A stretch of 8,253 nucleotides of DNA from Actinomycetes bacterium (GTDB lineage Bacteria; Actinomycetota; Actinomycetes; Actinomycetales; Cellulomonadaceae): the NCBI GenBank assembly GCA_023401045.1, contig JAEXEM010000251.1, positions 1-8,253 of the forward strand, given 5' to 3'. Made by a program: the position numbers and the translations under genes. The notes beneath the pieces were generated by a model. It saw only the letters and a program-made list of their open reading frames with translations. It did no database searches and was not told the origin of the DNA. The stretch's first letter is position 1. Each line of letters starts with the position of its first letter. Below are positions 1 to 5,713 of the stretch, one piece after another.

Positions 1-6
1 CCCTCC

Positions 7-12
7 TAGGCT
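7..12 (+). promoter_or_regulatory. -10 box of a probable leaderless promoter for the IclR-family gene
   Basis: TAGGCT matches the actinobacterial TANNNT -10 consensus. Only six bases separate it from the ATG at 19, so transcription would start at or next to the start codon and leave no room for a ribosome binding site. The -35 region lies outside the window. The same arrangement recurs before four other genes here, which strengthens the call. Confidence 0.6.
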
Positions 13-18
13 GCAGGC

Positions 19-792
19 ATGTCCGACGCGTCCCCGGCCGGCACCGACGCCGCCCCGTCCCCGGTCGAGGCCGTCGACCGGGCGCTGCGGGTGCTCGAGG
101 CGCTCGCCGCCGCCGGTCCGGGCGGCGCGTCGCTCGGCGACCTCGCCGTGACCCTCGGCCTGCACAAGACGACCGTGCACCGCACCCTCGCGGCGCTGCG
201 TCACCGCGGGTACGCGACCCAGGAGCCGACCGGACGGTACGTGCTGGGGGCCGCCGCGACGCGCCTGGGCGACGACTACCTCGCCGAGGAGAACCTCCCC
301 CTGCTGCTGCGCCCGGCCCTCCTCGCGCTCGGCCGGGAGGTCGACGAGCTCGTCCACCTCGGGGTGCTGAGCGGCCGCGAGGTCGTCTACCTCGACAAGG
401 TCGAGCCGGAGCGCCCGGTGCGCGTCTGGTCCGCCGTGGGGCGGCACCGCCCGGCCGTGACGACCGCGCTGGGCCGCGCCCTGCTCGCGTACCGGGGCGT
501 CGACCGTGCAGGGCTCGACGCGTACCTCGCTCCCGACGTCGACGCCGGGCACGTGTGGGACGCGCTCGAGCGGGCCCGGCGCACCGGAGCCGCGACCGAG
601 GTCGAGGAGAACGAGCCGGGCATCGCGTGCGTCGCGGTGCCGCTGCTGCGCACGGGAGCGGCGGTCGCCGCGGTGTCGGTGACCGCCCCGGTCGACCGCA
701 TGACCCCGGAGCGGGTCGAGGCGCTGCGGACGACGATGCTCACCGTCCTCCCGCCGCTGCTCCCGGACGGCGTGACGGTCCCGCAGCCCTGA
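19..792 (+). CDS. IclR-family transcriptional regulator, probably KdgR-like
   Basis: A 257-residue protein, the usual IclR-family length. Residues about 15-77 form the N-terminal winged helix-turn-helix: a first helix (V16-L29), the HTH around L39-L60 with a TTVHRTL recognition helix, and a wing ending in GRYVLG (72-77). Residues about 90-250 form the effector-binding domain, with family landmarks such as the REVVYLDKVE strand (120-129), GRHRPAVTTALGRALLAY (141-158) and ENEPGIACVAVP (198-209). IclR-family proteins are cytoplasmic, dimeric DNA-binding repressors or activators that respond to small metabolites, and enterobacterial KdgR, which controls kdgK and eda, belongs to this family. The next genes on the same strand are eda and kdgK, with palindromic sites between, so a role as their KDG or KDPG-responsive regulator is the natural inference. 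The effector is not proven by sequence. The ATG at 19 is supported by the -10 box just upstream. Confidence 0.9.
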   Translation: MSDASPAGTDAAPSPVEAVDRALRVLEALAAAGPGGASLGDLAVTLGLHKTTVHRTLAALRHRGYATQEPTGRYVLGAAATRLGDDYLAEENLPLLLRPALLALGREVDELVHLGVLSGREVVYLDKVEPERPVRVWSAVGRHRPAVTTALGRALLAYRGVDRAGLDAYLAPDVDAGHVWDALERARRTGAATEVEENEPGIACVAVPLLRTGAAVAAVSVTAPVDRMTPERVEALRTTMLTVLPPLLPDGVTVPQP

Positions 793-823
793 CGACCACC
801 CCCGCTCCCCGACGACCGCCCCT

Positions 824-843
824 GCCCGGCGCTGGCGCCGGGC
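824..843 (+). terminator. GC-rich hairpin, probable terminator of the IclR-family gene
   Basis: GCCCGGCGCTGGCGCCGGGC folds into a perfect 8-bp all-G/C stem with a CTGG tetraloop, 31 bases after the regulator's stop codon. No T-run follows, which is common for actinobacterial terminators. It separates the regulator's transcript from the operator region of eda. A role as a protein-binding site cannot be excluded. Confidence 0.55.
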
Positions 844-861
844 GTGTCGACGTGCCACCCT

Positions 862-878
862 GTTCCTCACTGCGGGAC
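862..878. promoter_or_regulatory. Candidate IclR-type operator 1 upstream of eda
   Basis: GTTCCTCACTGCGGGAC is a 17-bp imperfect palindrome in which six of the eight base pairs around the central C are symmetric. It has the TTCC-N-GGAA-like layout reported for some IclR-family operators. It lies 43 bp before the eda start and beside a regulator of that family. Its twin starts exactly 21 bp further on. Binding is inferred, not shown. Confidence 0.5.
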
Positions 879-882
879 TGAC

Positions 883-899
883 GTTCCGCTAGGCGCAAC
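883..899. promoter_or_regulatory. Candidate IclR-type operator 2 upstream of eda
   Basis: GTTCCGCTAGGCGCAAC is a second 17-bp imperfect palindrome with six of eight symmetric pairs. It shares GTTCC at the left end and AC at the right with operator 1. It includes TAGGCG (890-895), the best -10-like string in this gap, so bound protein could block RNA polymerase. I see no good -35 element. Confidence 0.5.
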
Positions 900-907
900 G
901 ATGCACC

Positions 908-914
908 GGAGGAG
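908..914 (+). promoter_or_regulatory. Ribosome binding site of eda
   Basis: GGAGGAG ends six bases before the GTG at 921 and fixes that codon as the start. The 10-base string GGAGGAGACC found here is repeated exactly before kdgK (1551-1560), which suggests matched translation of the two enzymes. Confidence 0.8.
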
Positions 915-920
915 ACCGCC

Positions 921-1565
921 GTGGACACCCTCGACCAGCTGGCCGCCGCACGGCTCGTCCCCGTCGTCGTCCTCGACGACGCCGCGGACGCCGCCCCGCT
1001 CGCCGGGGCCCTCGTCGCCGGCGGGCTGCCCGTCGCCGAGGTGACCTTCCGCACCGCGGCCGCACCCGACGCGATCCGGGCCATGACCGCCCGCGGCGAC
1101 GTCCTCGTCGGGGCCGGCACCGTCCTCACCCCGGCCCAGGTCGACGAGGCCGTCGCGGCGGGCGCGGCGTTCGTCGTCTCCCCCGGCCTCAGCAGGGCCG
1201 TCGTCGAGCGCTGCGGCGAGCACGACGTCCCCGTGCTGCCCGGAGCCGTCACCGCCACCGAGGTGCAGGCCGCCCTCGAGCTCGGCGTGCGGACCGTGAA
1301 GTTCTTCCCCGCCGGCTCGTGCGGCGGCCCCGGGGCCGTCGCCGCGCTCGCCGCCCCGTTCCCCGACGTGCGCTTCGTCCCCACCGGCGGCATCGGCGCC
1401 GCCGACCTCGCCGACTACCTCGCGGTGCCGGCCGTCCTCGCCGTCGGCGGCTCCTGGATGGTCGCCCGCGACCTCGTGCGCTCCGGCGACCTCGCCACCG
1501 TCACGCGACTCACCGCCGAGGCCGTCACCCTCGCCCGCCCCGCCCCCCACGGAGGAGACCGATGA
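921..1565 (+). CDS. eda: 2-keto-3-deoxy-6-phosphogluconate (KDPG) aldolase
   Basis: A 214-residue class I aldolase, the normal length for Eda. It cleaves KDPG to pyruvate and glyceraldehyde 3-phosphate in the cytoplasm, the final step of the Entner-Doudoroff and hexuronate pathways. Family landmarks appear in order: EVTFRT with the catalytic Glu at E40, GAGTVLTP (64-71), SPGLS (87-91), PGAVTATE (107-114), VKFFPAG with Schiff-base Lys K127, PTGGIG (154-159) and VGGSWMV (175-181), the phosphate-binding end of the TIM barrel. The GTG start follows a strong ribosome binding site. The stop overlaps the kdgK start (ATGA at 1562-1565), so the two genes are translationally coupled. Two candidate operators sit upstream. 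The related 6-phosphogalactonate aldolase is an alternative, but the partner is a PfkB-type KDG kinase, which favours KDPG. Confidence 0.93.
   Translation: MDTLDQLAAARLVPVVVLDDAADAAPLAGALVAGGLPVAEVTFRTAAAPDAIRAMTARGDVLVGAGTVLTPAQVDEAVAAGAAFVVSPGLSRAVVERCGEHDVPVLPGAVTATEVQAALELGVRTVKFFPAGSCGGPGAVAALAAPFPDVRFVPTGGIGAADLADYLAVPAVLAVGGSWMVARDLVRSGDLATVTRLTAEAVTLARPAPHGGDR
1551..1558 (+). promoter_or_regulatory. Ribosome binding site of kdgK
   Basis: GGAGGAGA lies inside the last codons of eda and ends three bases before the ATG at 1562. It selects this start over in-frame codons further upstream that would overlap eda extensively. Confidence 0.75.
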
Positions 1566-2665
1566 CCGTCCTCGCCCTGCGCCCGGCCGCCGAGTGCCGC
1601 TTCGACGCCGTCTCGCTCGGGGAGGTCATGCTGCGCCTCGACCCCGGGGAGGGGCGCATCCGCACGGCCCGCTCGTTCCGCGTGTGGGAGGGCGGCGGCG
1701 AGTACAACGTCGCCCGGGGCCTGCGCCGCGCCTTCGGGAGACGGACCGCGGTCGTCACCGCGCTCGCCGACAACGAGGTCGGCCGGCTCGTCGAGGACCT
1801 CGTCCTCACCGGGGGCGTCGACACGTCGCTCGTCCGCTGGGTGCCGTACGACGGCATCGGCCGCGACGTGCGCAACGGCCTCAACTTCACCGAGCGCGGG
1901 TTCGGCGTGCGCGGTGCCGTCGGCGTCTCCGACCGGGGGCGTACGGCCGCCTCGCAGCTCGCGCCCGGCGACGTCGACTGGGACCACCTCTTCGGCACCC
2001 TCGGGGTGCGCTGGCTGCACACCGGCGGGATCTTCGCGGCGCTGAGCGGGACGACCGCCGAGCTCGTCGTCGAGGCCGTCGCCGCCGCCCGGCGCCACGG
2101 CACCGTCGTCTCGTACGACCTCAACTACCGGCCCTCGCTGTGGCGGGCCGTCGGAGGCCGGGCCCGCGCGCAGGAGGTCAACACCCGCATCGCCGAGCAC
2201 GTCGACGTCATGATCGGCAACGAGGAGGACTTCACCGCCTGCCTCGGGCTCGAGGTCGAGGGCGTCGACGAGCAGCTCTCGCACCTCGAGGTCGACGCGT
2301 TCGCCCGGATGATCGAGCGGGCCGCCGCCGCCTACCCGAACTTCCAGGTCGTCGCCACGACCCTGCGCACCGTGCACTCGGCGTCCTGCAACGACTGGGG
2401 CGCGATCGCCTGGTCCCGCGCGACCGGTGTCGTCGAGGCCACCTACCGCGAGCGCCTCGAGATCCTCGACCGGGTCGGGGGCGGCGACTCGTTCGCCTCC
2501 GGGCTCGTCCACGGCCTGCTCGACGGGCAGGACCTGCGCACCGCCGTCGAGTACGGGGCGGCGCACGGTGCGCTCGCCATGACGACCCCGGGCGACACGA
2601 GCATGGTGACCGAGGCCGACGTGCTGCGGCTGGCGCGCGGCGGAGGGGCTCGGGTCGACCGCTGA
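1562..2665 (+). CDS. kdgK: 2-keto-3-deoxygluconate kinase (PfkB family)
   Basis: A 367-residue PfkB/ribokinase-family sugar kinase, somewhat longer than the roughly 310-340 residues of many KDG kinases. It phosphorylates 2-keto-3-deoxygluconate with ATP to KDPG, the substrate of Eda encoded just upstream. Visible motifs are SLGEVMLRLDP (18-28), WEGGGEYNVARGL (42-54, substrate-binding glycines and Asn), YDLNYRPSLW (185-194), MIGNEEDF (217-224), and the second PfkB signature DRVGGGDSFASG (303-314) with catalytic base D309. GGGD in place of the more general GAGD is common in KDG kinases. The gene starts inside the eda stop codon (ATGA overlap), so the pair is one operon. The extra length is spread through the protein and I see no added domain. 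A different 2-keto-3-deoxy sugar acid substrate is possible. Confidence 0.88.
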   Translation: MTVLALRPAAECRFDAVSLGEVMLRLDPGEGRIRTARSFRVWEGGGEYNVARGLRRAFGRRTAVVTALADNEVGRLVEDLVLTGGVDTSLVRWVPYDGIGRDVRNGLNFTERGFGVRGAVGVSDRGRTAASQLAPGDVDWDHLFGTLGVRWLHTGGIFAALSGTTAELVVEAVAAARRHGTVVSYDLNYRPSLWRAVGGRARAQEVNTRIAEHVDVMIGNEEDFTACLGLEVEGVDEQLSHLEVDAFARMIERAAAAYPNFQVVATTLRTVHSASCNDWGAIAWSRATGVVEATYRERLEILDRVGGGDSFASGLVHGLLDGQDLRTAVEYGAAHGALAMTTPGDTSMVTEADVLRLARGGGARVDR

Positions 2666-2700
2666 CGCGGGACGTCGTCGGGGCGCCCGGCACGCACCCC

Positions 2701-2730
2701 GCGCACGGACGTGCGTCGGCGACGGCGCCG
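2701..2730 (+). terminator. Two adjacent short hairpins, possible terminator after kdgK
   Basis: CGCAC-GGAC-GTGCG (2702-2715) and CGGCG-ACGG-CGCCG (2717-2730) are consecutive 5-bp stems with 4-base loops, about 36 bases after the kdgK stop. No T-run follows. In DNA this GC-rich such stems arise by chance, so support is weak. The rest of the 258-bp gap (2666-2923) holds several short repeats of CGGAC, including a 9-bp direct repeat at 2835-2843 and 2867-2875, but no credible gene. Confidence 0.3.
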
Positions 2731-2910
2731 CCGGCCCTCCCCGACCGACGGCCACCGTCGCCGACGTCCCGATCCTCACACCGGACGACCATCCGGACAA
2801 CCCGGGCGGACCTCCCGGTGTCGCGCGGGAGGTGCGGACCGCCACCGGACCTGCACACGGTGTCCCCGGACCGCCGCACGCGGACGCCTCCCCTGCGGCG
2901 GCGCGCCACG

Positions 2911-2916
2911 TACCCT
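2911..2916 (+). promoter_or_regulatory. -10 box of a probable leaderless promoter for the DedA gene
   Basis: TACCCT fits TANNNT and sits seven bases before the ATG at 2924. The intervening GGGGGAC is not a well-placed Shine-Dalgarno sequence. I see no clear -35 element. This site argues for the start at 2924 rather than an upstream in-frame codon. Confidence 0.55.
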
Positions 2917-2923
2917 GGGGGAC

Positions 2924-3820
2924 ATGCTGACGACGACGGCGCTCGCCGCCGCCCTGACCGTGGACGCGACGCTCACGGCGGGAGGACCGGTACCGGCACT
3001 GGGGCCGGACTTCCTCAACGCCGAGCACCTCATCGAGTCGTTCGGGACGGCGGCGCTCATCGGGATCATCGCGGTCGTCTTCATCGAGACCGGGCTGCTC
3101 TTCCCGTTCCTGCCCGGCGACTCGCTGCTCTTCACCGCCGGCGCGTTCGTCGCGCAGGACCGGCTCGACTTCAGCATCTGGCTGCTCTGCGGGCTGCTGT
3201 TCCTCGCGGCGTTCGTCGGGGACCAGGTCGCCTACGCGATCGGCCGCACCCTCGGGCCGAAGATCTTCAACCGGCCCGACTCACGCTTCTTCAAGCAGAA
3301 GTACATCGACCAGACGTACGCCTACTTCGACAGGTACGGAGGCCGGACGATCATCATCGCGCGCTTCGTGCCCTTCGTGCGGACGTACGCCCCCGTCGCG
3401 GCAGGCGTCGGCCGCATGAGCTACCGGCACTTCGTCTCGTTCAACGTCGTCGGCGCGCTGCTGTGGGGCGTCGGCGTCACGCTGCTCGGCTACTGGCTCG
3501 GCAACTTCTCGTTCATCAAGAACAACATCGAGGCGCTCCTCGTCCTCATCGTCGGCGTCTCCGTCGTGCCCGTCGTCGTCGAGCTGTGGCGCGAGCGCCG
3601 CAAGCAGCGCACGGAGGGTGCCGGGGAGGGCCGCGACCAGCGCTACGACGAGCCGGTCGAGCGCGCGGCGGTCGAGCGCGCCGCCTTCGGCCGCGCGACG
3701 ACGGAGCCGGTCGCCGGGCAGGCCGGGACCGAGGTCGTCGAGGGCACGGGCACCGTCGACGACGGCACGGTCGACGACGGCACGGTCGTCGACGGCACGG
3801 ACACGGCGGACCGGCCGTGA
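2924..3820 (+). CDS. DedA-family membrane protein with hydrophilic C-terminal extension
   Basis: A 298-residue integral membrane protein of the DedA/VTT (SNARE-associated) family. Bacterial members act as lipid flippases (undecaprenyl phosphate, phosphatidylethanolamine) and affect envelope homeostasis and proton motive force. The family core spans about residues 36-220. It includes VFIETGLLFPFLPGDSLL (52-69), GDQVAYAIGR (99-108), ARFVPFVRTYAPVAAG (146-161) and the RMSYRHF loop (164-170), with hydrophobic stretches at about 41-60, 84-106, 171-193 and 199-216. Acidic E55 and D66 and arginines R147 and R153 probably correspond to residues needed for function in E. coli YqjA/YghB. After about residue 222 the protein turns hydrophilic. 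This tail is highly charged, probably disordered and cytoplasmic, and ends in three VDDGT-like repeats. The stop overlaps the start of the HAD gene (GTGA), implying coupled translation. The transported lipid cannot be told from sequence. Confidence 0.88.
   Translation: MLTTTALAAALTVDATLTAGGPVPALGPDFLNAEHLIESFGTAALIGIIAVVFIETGLLFPFLPGDSLLFTAGAFVAQDRLDFSIWLLCGLLFLAAFVGDQVAYAIGRTLGPKIFNRPDSRFFKQKYIDQTYAYFDRYGGRTIIIARFVPFVRTYAPVAAGVGRMSYRHFVSFNVVGALLWGVGVTLLGYWLGNFSFIKNNIEALLVLIVGVSVVPVVVELWRERRKQRTEGAGEGRDQRYDEPVERAAVERAAFGRATTEPVAGQAGTEVVEGTGTVDDGTVDDGTVVDGTDTADRP
3755..3799 (+). repeat. Three tandem 15-bp repeats in the DedA tail
   Basis: GTCGACGACGGCACG occurs twice exactly (3755-3769, 3770-3784), followed by a third copy with one changed base, GTCGTCGACGGCACG (3785-3799). 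The unit is five codons, so the repeats encode VDDGT, VDDGT and VVDGT in frame near the C-terminus. Copy-number change would alter tail length without shifting frame. The array ends 17 bases before the HAD start codon. Confidence 0.85.
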
Positions 3821-4632
3821 CCCGGGAGATCACCGCCTGGCTGTCCGACATGGACGGCGTCCTCGTCCACGAGGGCACCGCGCTGCCGGGCGCCGCGGAC
3901 TTCGTCGAGGCCCTCAAGGCGGCCGGGCGCCCGTTCCTCATCCTCACGAACAACTCGATCTACACCCCGCGCGACCTGCGCGCCCGCCTCGCGGCCACGG
4001 GGATCGAGGTGCCCGAGGACGCGATCTGGACCTCCGCGCTCGCGACCGCCCAGTTCCTCACCGACCAGATGCCGGGCGGCTCGGCGTACGTCATCGGCGA
4101 GGCGGGCCTGACGACCGCCCTCTACGAGGCCGGGTACACGCTCACCGCGGCCCAGCCGGACTTCGTCGTCCTCGGCGAGACCCGGACGTACTCGTTCGAG
4201 GCGATCACCCAGGCCATCCGCCTCATCCAGGGCGGGGCGCGGTTCATCGCGACGAACCCCGACGTCACGGGCCCCAGCGCGGAGGGCGACCTGCCCGCCA
4301 CGGGTGCCGTCGCCGCGATGATCACCGCCGCGACCGGCCGCGAGCCGTACTTCGTCGGCAAGCCGAACCCCATGATGTTCCGCTCGGCGCTCAACCGGAT
4401 CGACGCGCACTCGGAGACGACCGCCATGGTCGGCGACCGCATGGACACCGACGTCGTCGCCGGCATCGAGGCGGGCATGCGCACCTTCCTCGTGCTCACC
4501 GGCTCGACGCGCGCCGAGGACGTCGACCGCTTCCCGTTCCGCCCGACCGCCGTCGTCGACTCCGTCGCCGACCTCGTCCGGCTCGTCGAGGCGCACCCCG
4601 GGGACGTCGGCGGGGCCGTTCGTCCCTCCTGA
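3817..4632 (+). CDS. HAD-superfamily phosphatase, NagD-like (subfamily IIA)
   Basis: A 271-residue cytoplasmic phosphatase with all HAD motifs intact: motif I DMDGVL with nucleophile D11 and general acid/base D13, motif II LTNNS with T44, motif III Lys in VGKPNPMMF (K182), and motif IV GDRMDTD with Mg-binding D207 and D212. The cap between motifs II and III (about residues 60-170) is the C2 type of the NagD/PNPase-like IIA subfamily. Members dephosphorylate nucleoside monophosphates, phosphoglycolate or glycerol phosphates, and the substrate here cannot be assigned. The GTG start overlaps the DedA stop (GTGA), no Shine-Dalgarno sequence is visible, and translation probably depends on the upstream gene. 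A link to lipid-phosphate turnover through DedA is an inference from this coupling alone. The last 10 or so residues are a loose tail. Confidence 0.9.
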   Translation: MTREITAWLSDMDGVLVHEGTALPGAADFVEALKAAGRPFLILTNNSIYTPRDLRARLAATGIEVPEDAIWTSALATAQFLTDQMPGGSAYVIGEAGLTTALYEAGYTLTAAQPDFVVLGETRTYSFEAITQAIRLIQGGARFIATNPDVTGPSAEGDLPATGAVAAMITAATGREPYFVGKPNPMMFRSALNRIDAHSETTAMVGDRMDTDVVAGIEAGMRTFLVLTGSTRAEDVDRFPFRPTAVVDSVADLVRLVEAHPGDVGGAVRPS

Positions 4633-4646
4633 CCTGCATGACGAGG

Positions 4647-4666
4647 GCGCATGCTGAGGTATGCGC
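4647..4666 (+). promoter_or_regulatory. Inverted repeat enclosing the start codon of the AAA_14-like ATPase
   Basis: GCGCAT (4647-4652) and ATGCGC (4661-4666) are perfect complements around an 8-base loop GCTGAGGT. The ATG start codon (4661-4663) would be base-paired, while the only Shine-Dalgarno-like bases, GAGG, sit in the loop and are too close to the start to be ideal. It could limit initiation or be an operator. It may also be chance in GC-rich DNA. Confidence 0.4.
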
Positions 4667-5692
4667 AACTCCGAGCTCGCCCAGGTGCTGCGCGCGGCCA
4701 ACCCCTGGTGGTCGCGCCGACGCCGTGCGTCCTGGGTGCTCGACGACCCTGAGCTGACGGGACGCGCACGCCACGAGTGGGCCCCTGCGACCCGGTCCGC
4801 GCGGACCGAGCTGGCCCACCTCGCGCAGCAGCCGTTGCCCGGCACCCTCACGCTCGTCGTCGGGCCCCGGTCCGTCGGCAAGACGACCGCGGTGAAGGAC
4901 GTCGTCGCGTCCCTCGTCGCCGACCCCACGCTCGACCCTCGTCGGGTCGTCCTCGTCCCGGTCCAGCGGGCGCGGGGCGCCGCACCGCCCGACTGCCTCA
5001 CCGCGGACGAGCTGTCGACCGTGCTGCGCAGCCCGACGCGCACCGGCGCCCCCGCGACGGACGACCCGCGCGTGCTCGTCGTCGACGAGGTGGGAGCCGT
5101 CCCGGGCTGGACCGAGATGCTGCTCGCGGCGTGCCGCCGCGGCGACCAGGTCGTGGCGACCTCGTCCGTCCTCGACCCCGAGGACCTCGCGCACCTCCTC
5201 ACGCCCGACGTGCCGCACACGGTGCGCCACCTGCGGCCGGCCAGCCTCAGCGAGGTCCTGCTCGAGTCCCGCACGGGCACCCACCCGGCGGGGGCCGAGC
5301 AGATCCGTGCCGACTTCCTGCGCCACGGCGGGCTGCCCCGCGCCCTCGCGGAGCACCGTGACCTGGGCGACGTCAGCACCGAGACGGCCACGGCCCTGGC
5401 GACGGGTCTGCACGAGGACGTCTGCCGGGGCGAGGAGGTCTGCCCGATCGACCGCCTGCTCGCGGCGGTGTGCGCGACGACGGACCGGTTCGTCGAGCCC
5501 GGGCGGCTGGCCCGTGAGCTCGAGCTGCCCCCGGCCCGCGTGCGGATGCTCCTCGGACGTCTTCAGAGCGCGCACGTCCTCGACCCGCACCGCGGGCTCG
5601 TCGACCCGCTGCTGCACCGGCTGCCGTCGCTGCTCGCACCCGAGCGGCACGCCGCGCCGCCGACCGAGCACGTCGCTGCCTGCTCCGCCTGA
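4661..5692 (+). CDS. Shortened P-loop ATPase of the AAA_14/DUF4143 type
   Basis: A 343-residue protein resembling predicted ATPases with an AAA_14 domain followed by DUF4143, whose biological role is largely unknown. The N-terminus has the family-like LRAANPWW (10-17) and a Trp/Arg-rich stretch. Next come Walker A GPRSVGKTT (68-76, K74), Walker B VLVVDE (138-143) followed by VPGW (147-150), a degraded sensor TSS (167-169) where relatives have TGSS, an LSEVL segment (196-200), and FLRHGGLPRAL (219-229), matching the typical YLxxGGxP. Residues about 264-307 look like the winged-helix part of DUF4143 (RLARELELPPARVRMLLGRL, 282-301). The protein ends soon after LVDPLLHRLPSLL (313-325). Relatives as I recall them run to about 400-450 residues, so the C-terminal nuclease-like part of DUF4143 appears missing. 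The reading frame is clean and Walker A and B are intact, so this is probably a working shortened protein. It follows the HAD gene by 28 bp. Confidence 0.75.
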   Translation: MRNSELAQVLRAANPWWSRRRRASWVLDDPELTGRARHEWAPATRSARTELAHLAQQPLPGTLTLVVGPRSVGKTTAVKDVVASLVADPTLDPRRVVLVPVQRARGAAPPDCLTADELSTVLRSPTRTGAPATDDPRVLVVDEVGAVPGWTEMLLAACRRGDQVVATSSVLDPEDLAHLLTPDVPHTVRHLRPASLSEVLLESRTGTHPAGAEQIRADFLRHGGLPRALAEHRDLGDVSTETATALATGLHEDVCRGEEVCPIDRLLAAVCATTDRFVEPGRLARELELPPARVRMLLGRLQSAHVLDPHRGLVDPLLHRLPSLLAPERHAAPPTEHVAACSA

Positions 5693-5698
5693 CGGCGG
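5685..5698. terminator. Small hairpin between convergent genes, possible terminator
   Basis: CCGCC-TGAC-GGCGG is a 5-bp stem spanning the stop codon of the ATPase gene and lying in the 21-bp gap before the convergent lemA stop. It could serve both directions. No T-run follows, so support is weak. Confidence 0.25.
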
Positions 5699-5713
5699 CT
5701 CGTCCCGGGGGGG

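Noticed and set aside
2778..2821. ACACCGG and CCGGTGT inverted repeat in the gap before the DedA gene
   Set aside because: The arms are 30 bases apart, with other overlapping stems possible in the same stretch. In DNA this rich in CGG and CCG, such matches are expected by chance and I could not link it to a function.
2711..2923. Upstream extension of the DedA gene in the same frame
   Set aside because: The added residues are Arg/Pro-rich and unlike a DedA N-terminus, and the TACCCT box directly before the ATG at 2924 favours the shorter start.
1415..3028. A 537-codon open frame on the minus strand opposite eda, kdgK and the following gap
   Set aside because: It lies across two clearly identified plus-strand enzymes and a gap, shows no recognisable motif, and is rich in Arg, Gly and Ala as expected from the complement of GC-rich coding DNA.
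3643..5391. A 582-codon open frame on the minus strand opposite the DedA tail, HAD and ATPase genes
   Set aside because: The plus strand encodes a HAD enzyme with all four motifs and a P-loop ATPase in this span. The minus frame has no domain and is a by-product of scarce stop codons at high GC.
4661..5692. Possible defence or toxin-antitoxin system built on the ATPase
   Set aside because: The neighbours are a housekeeping-type HAD phosphatase and a LemA protein. No effector, nuclease, antitoxin-sized gene or mobile element is nearby, so a system call is not supported.
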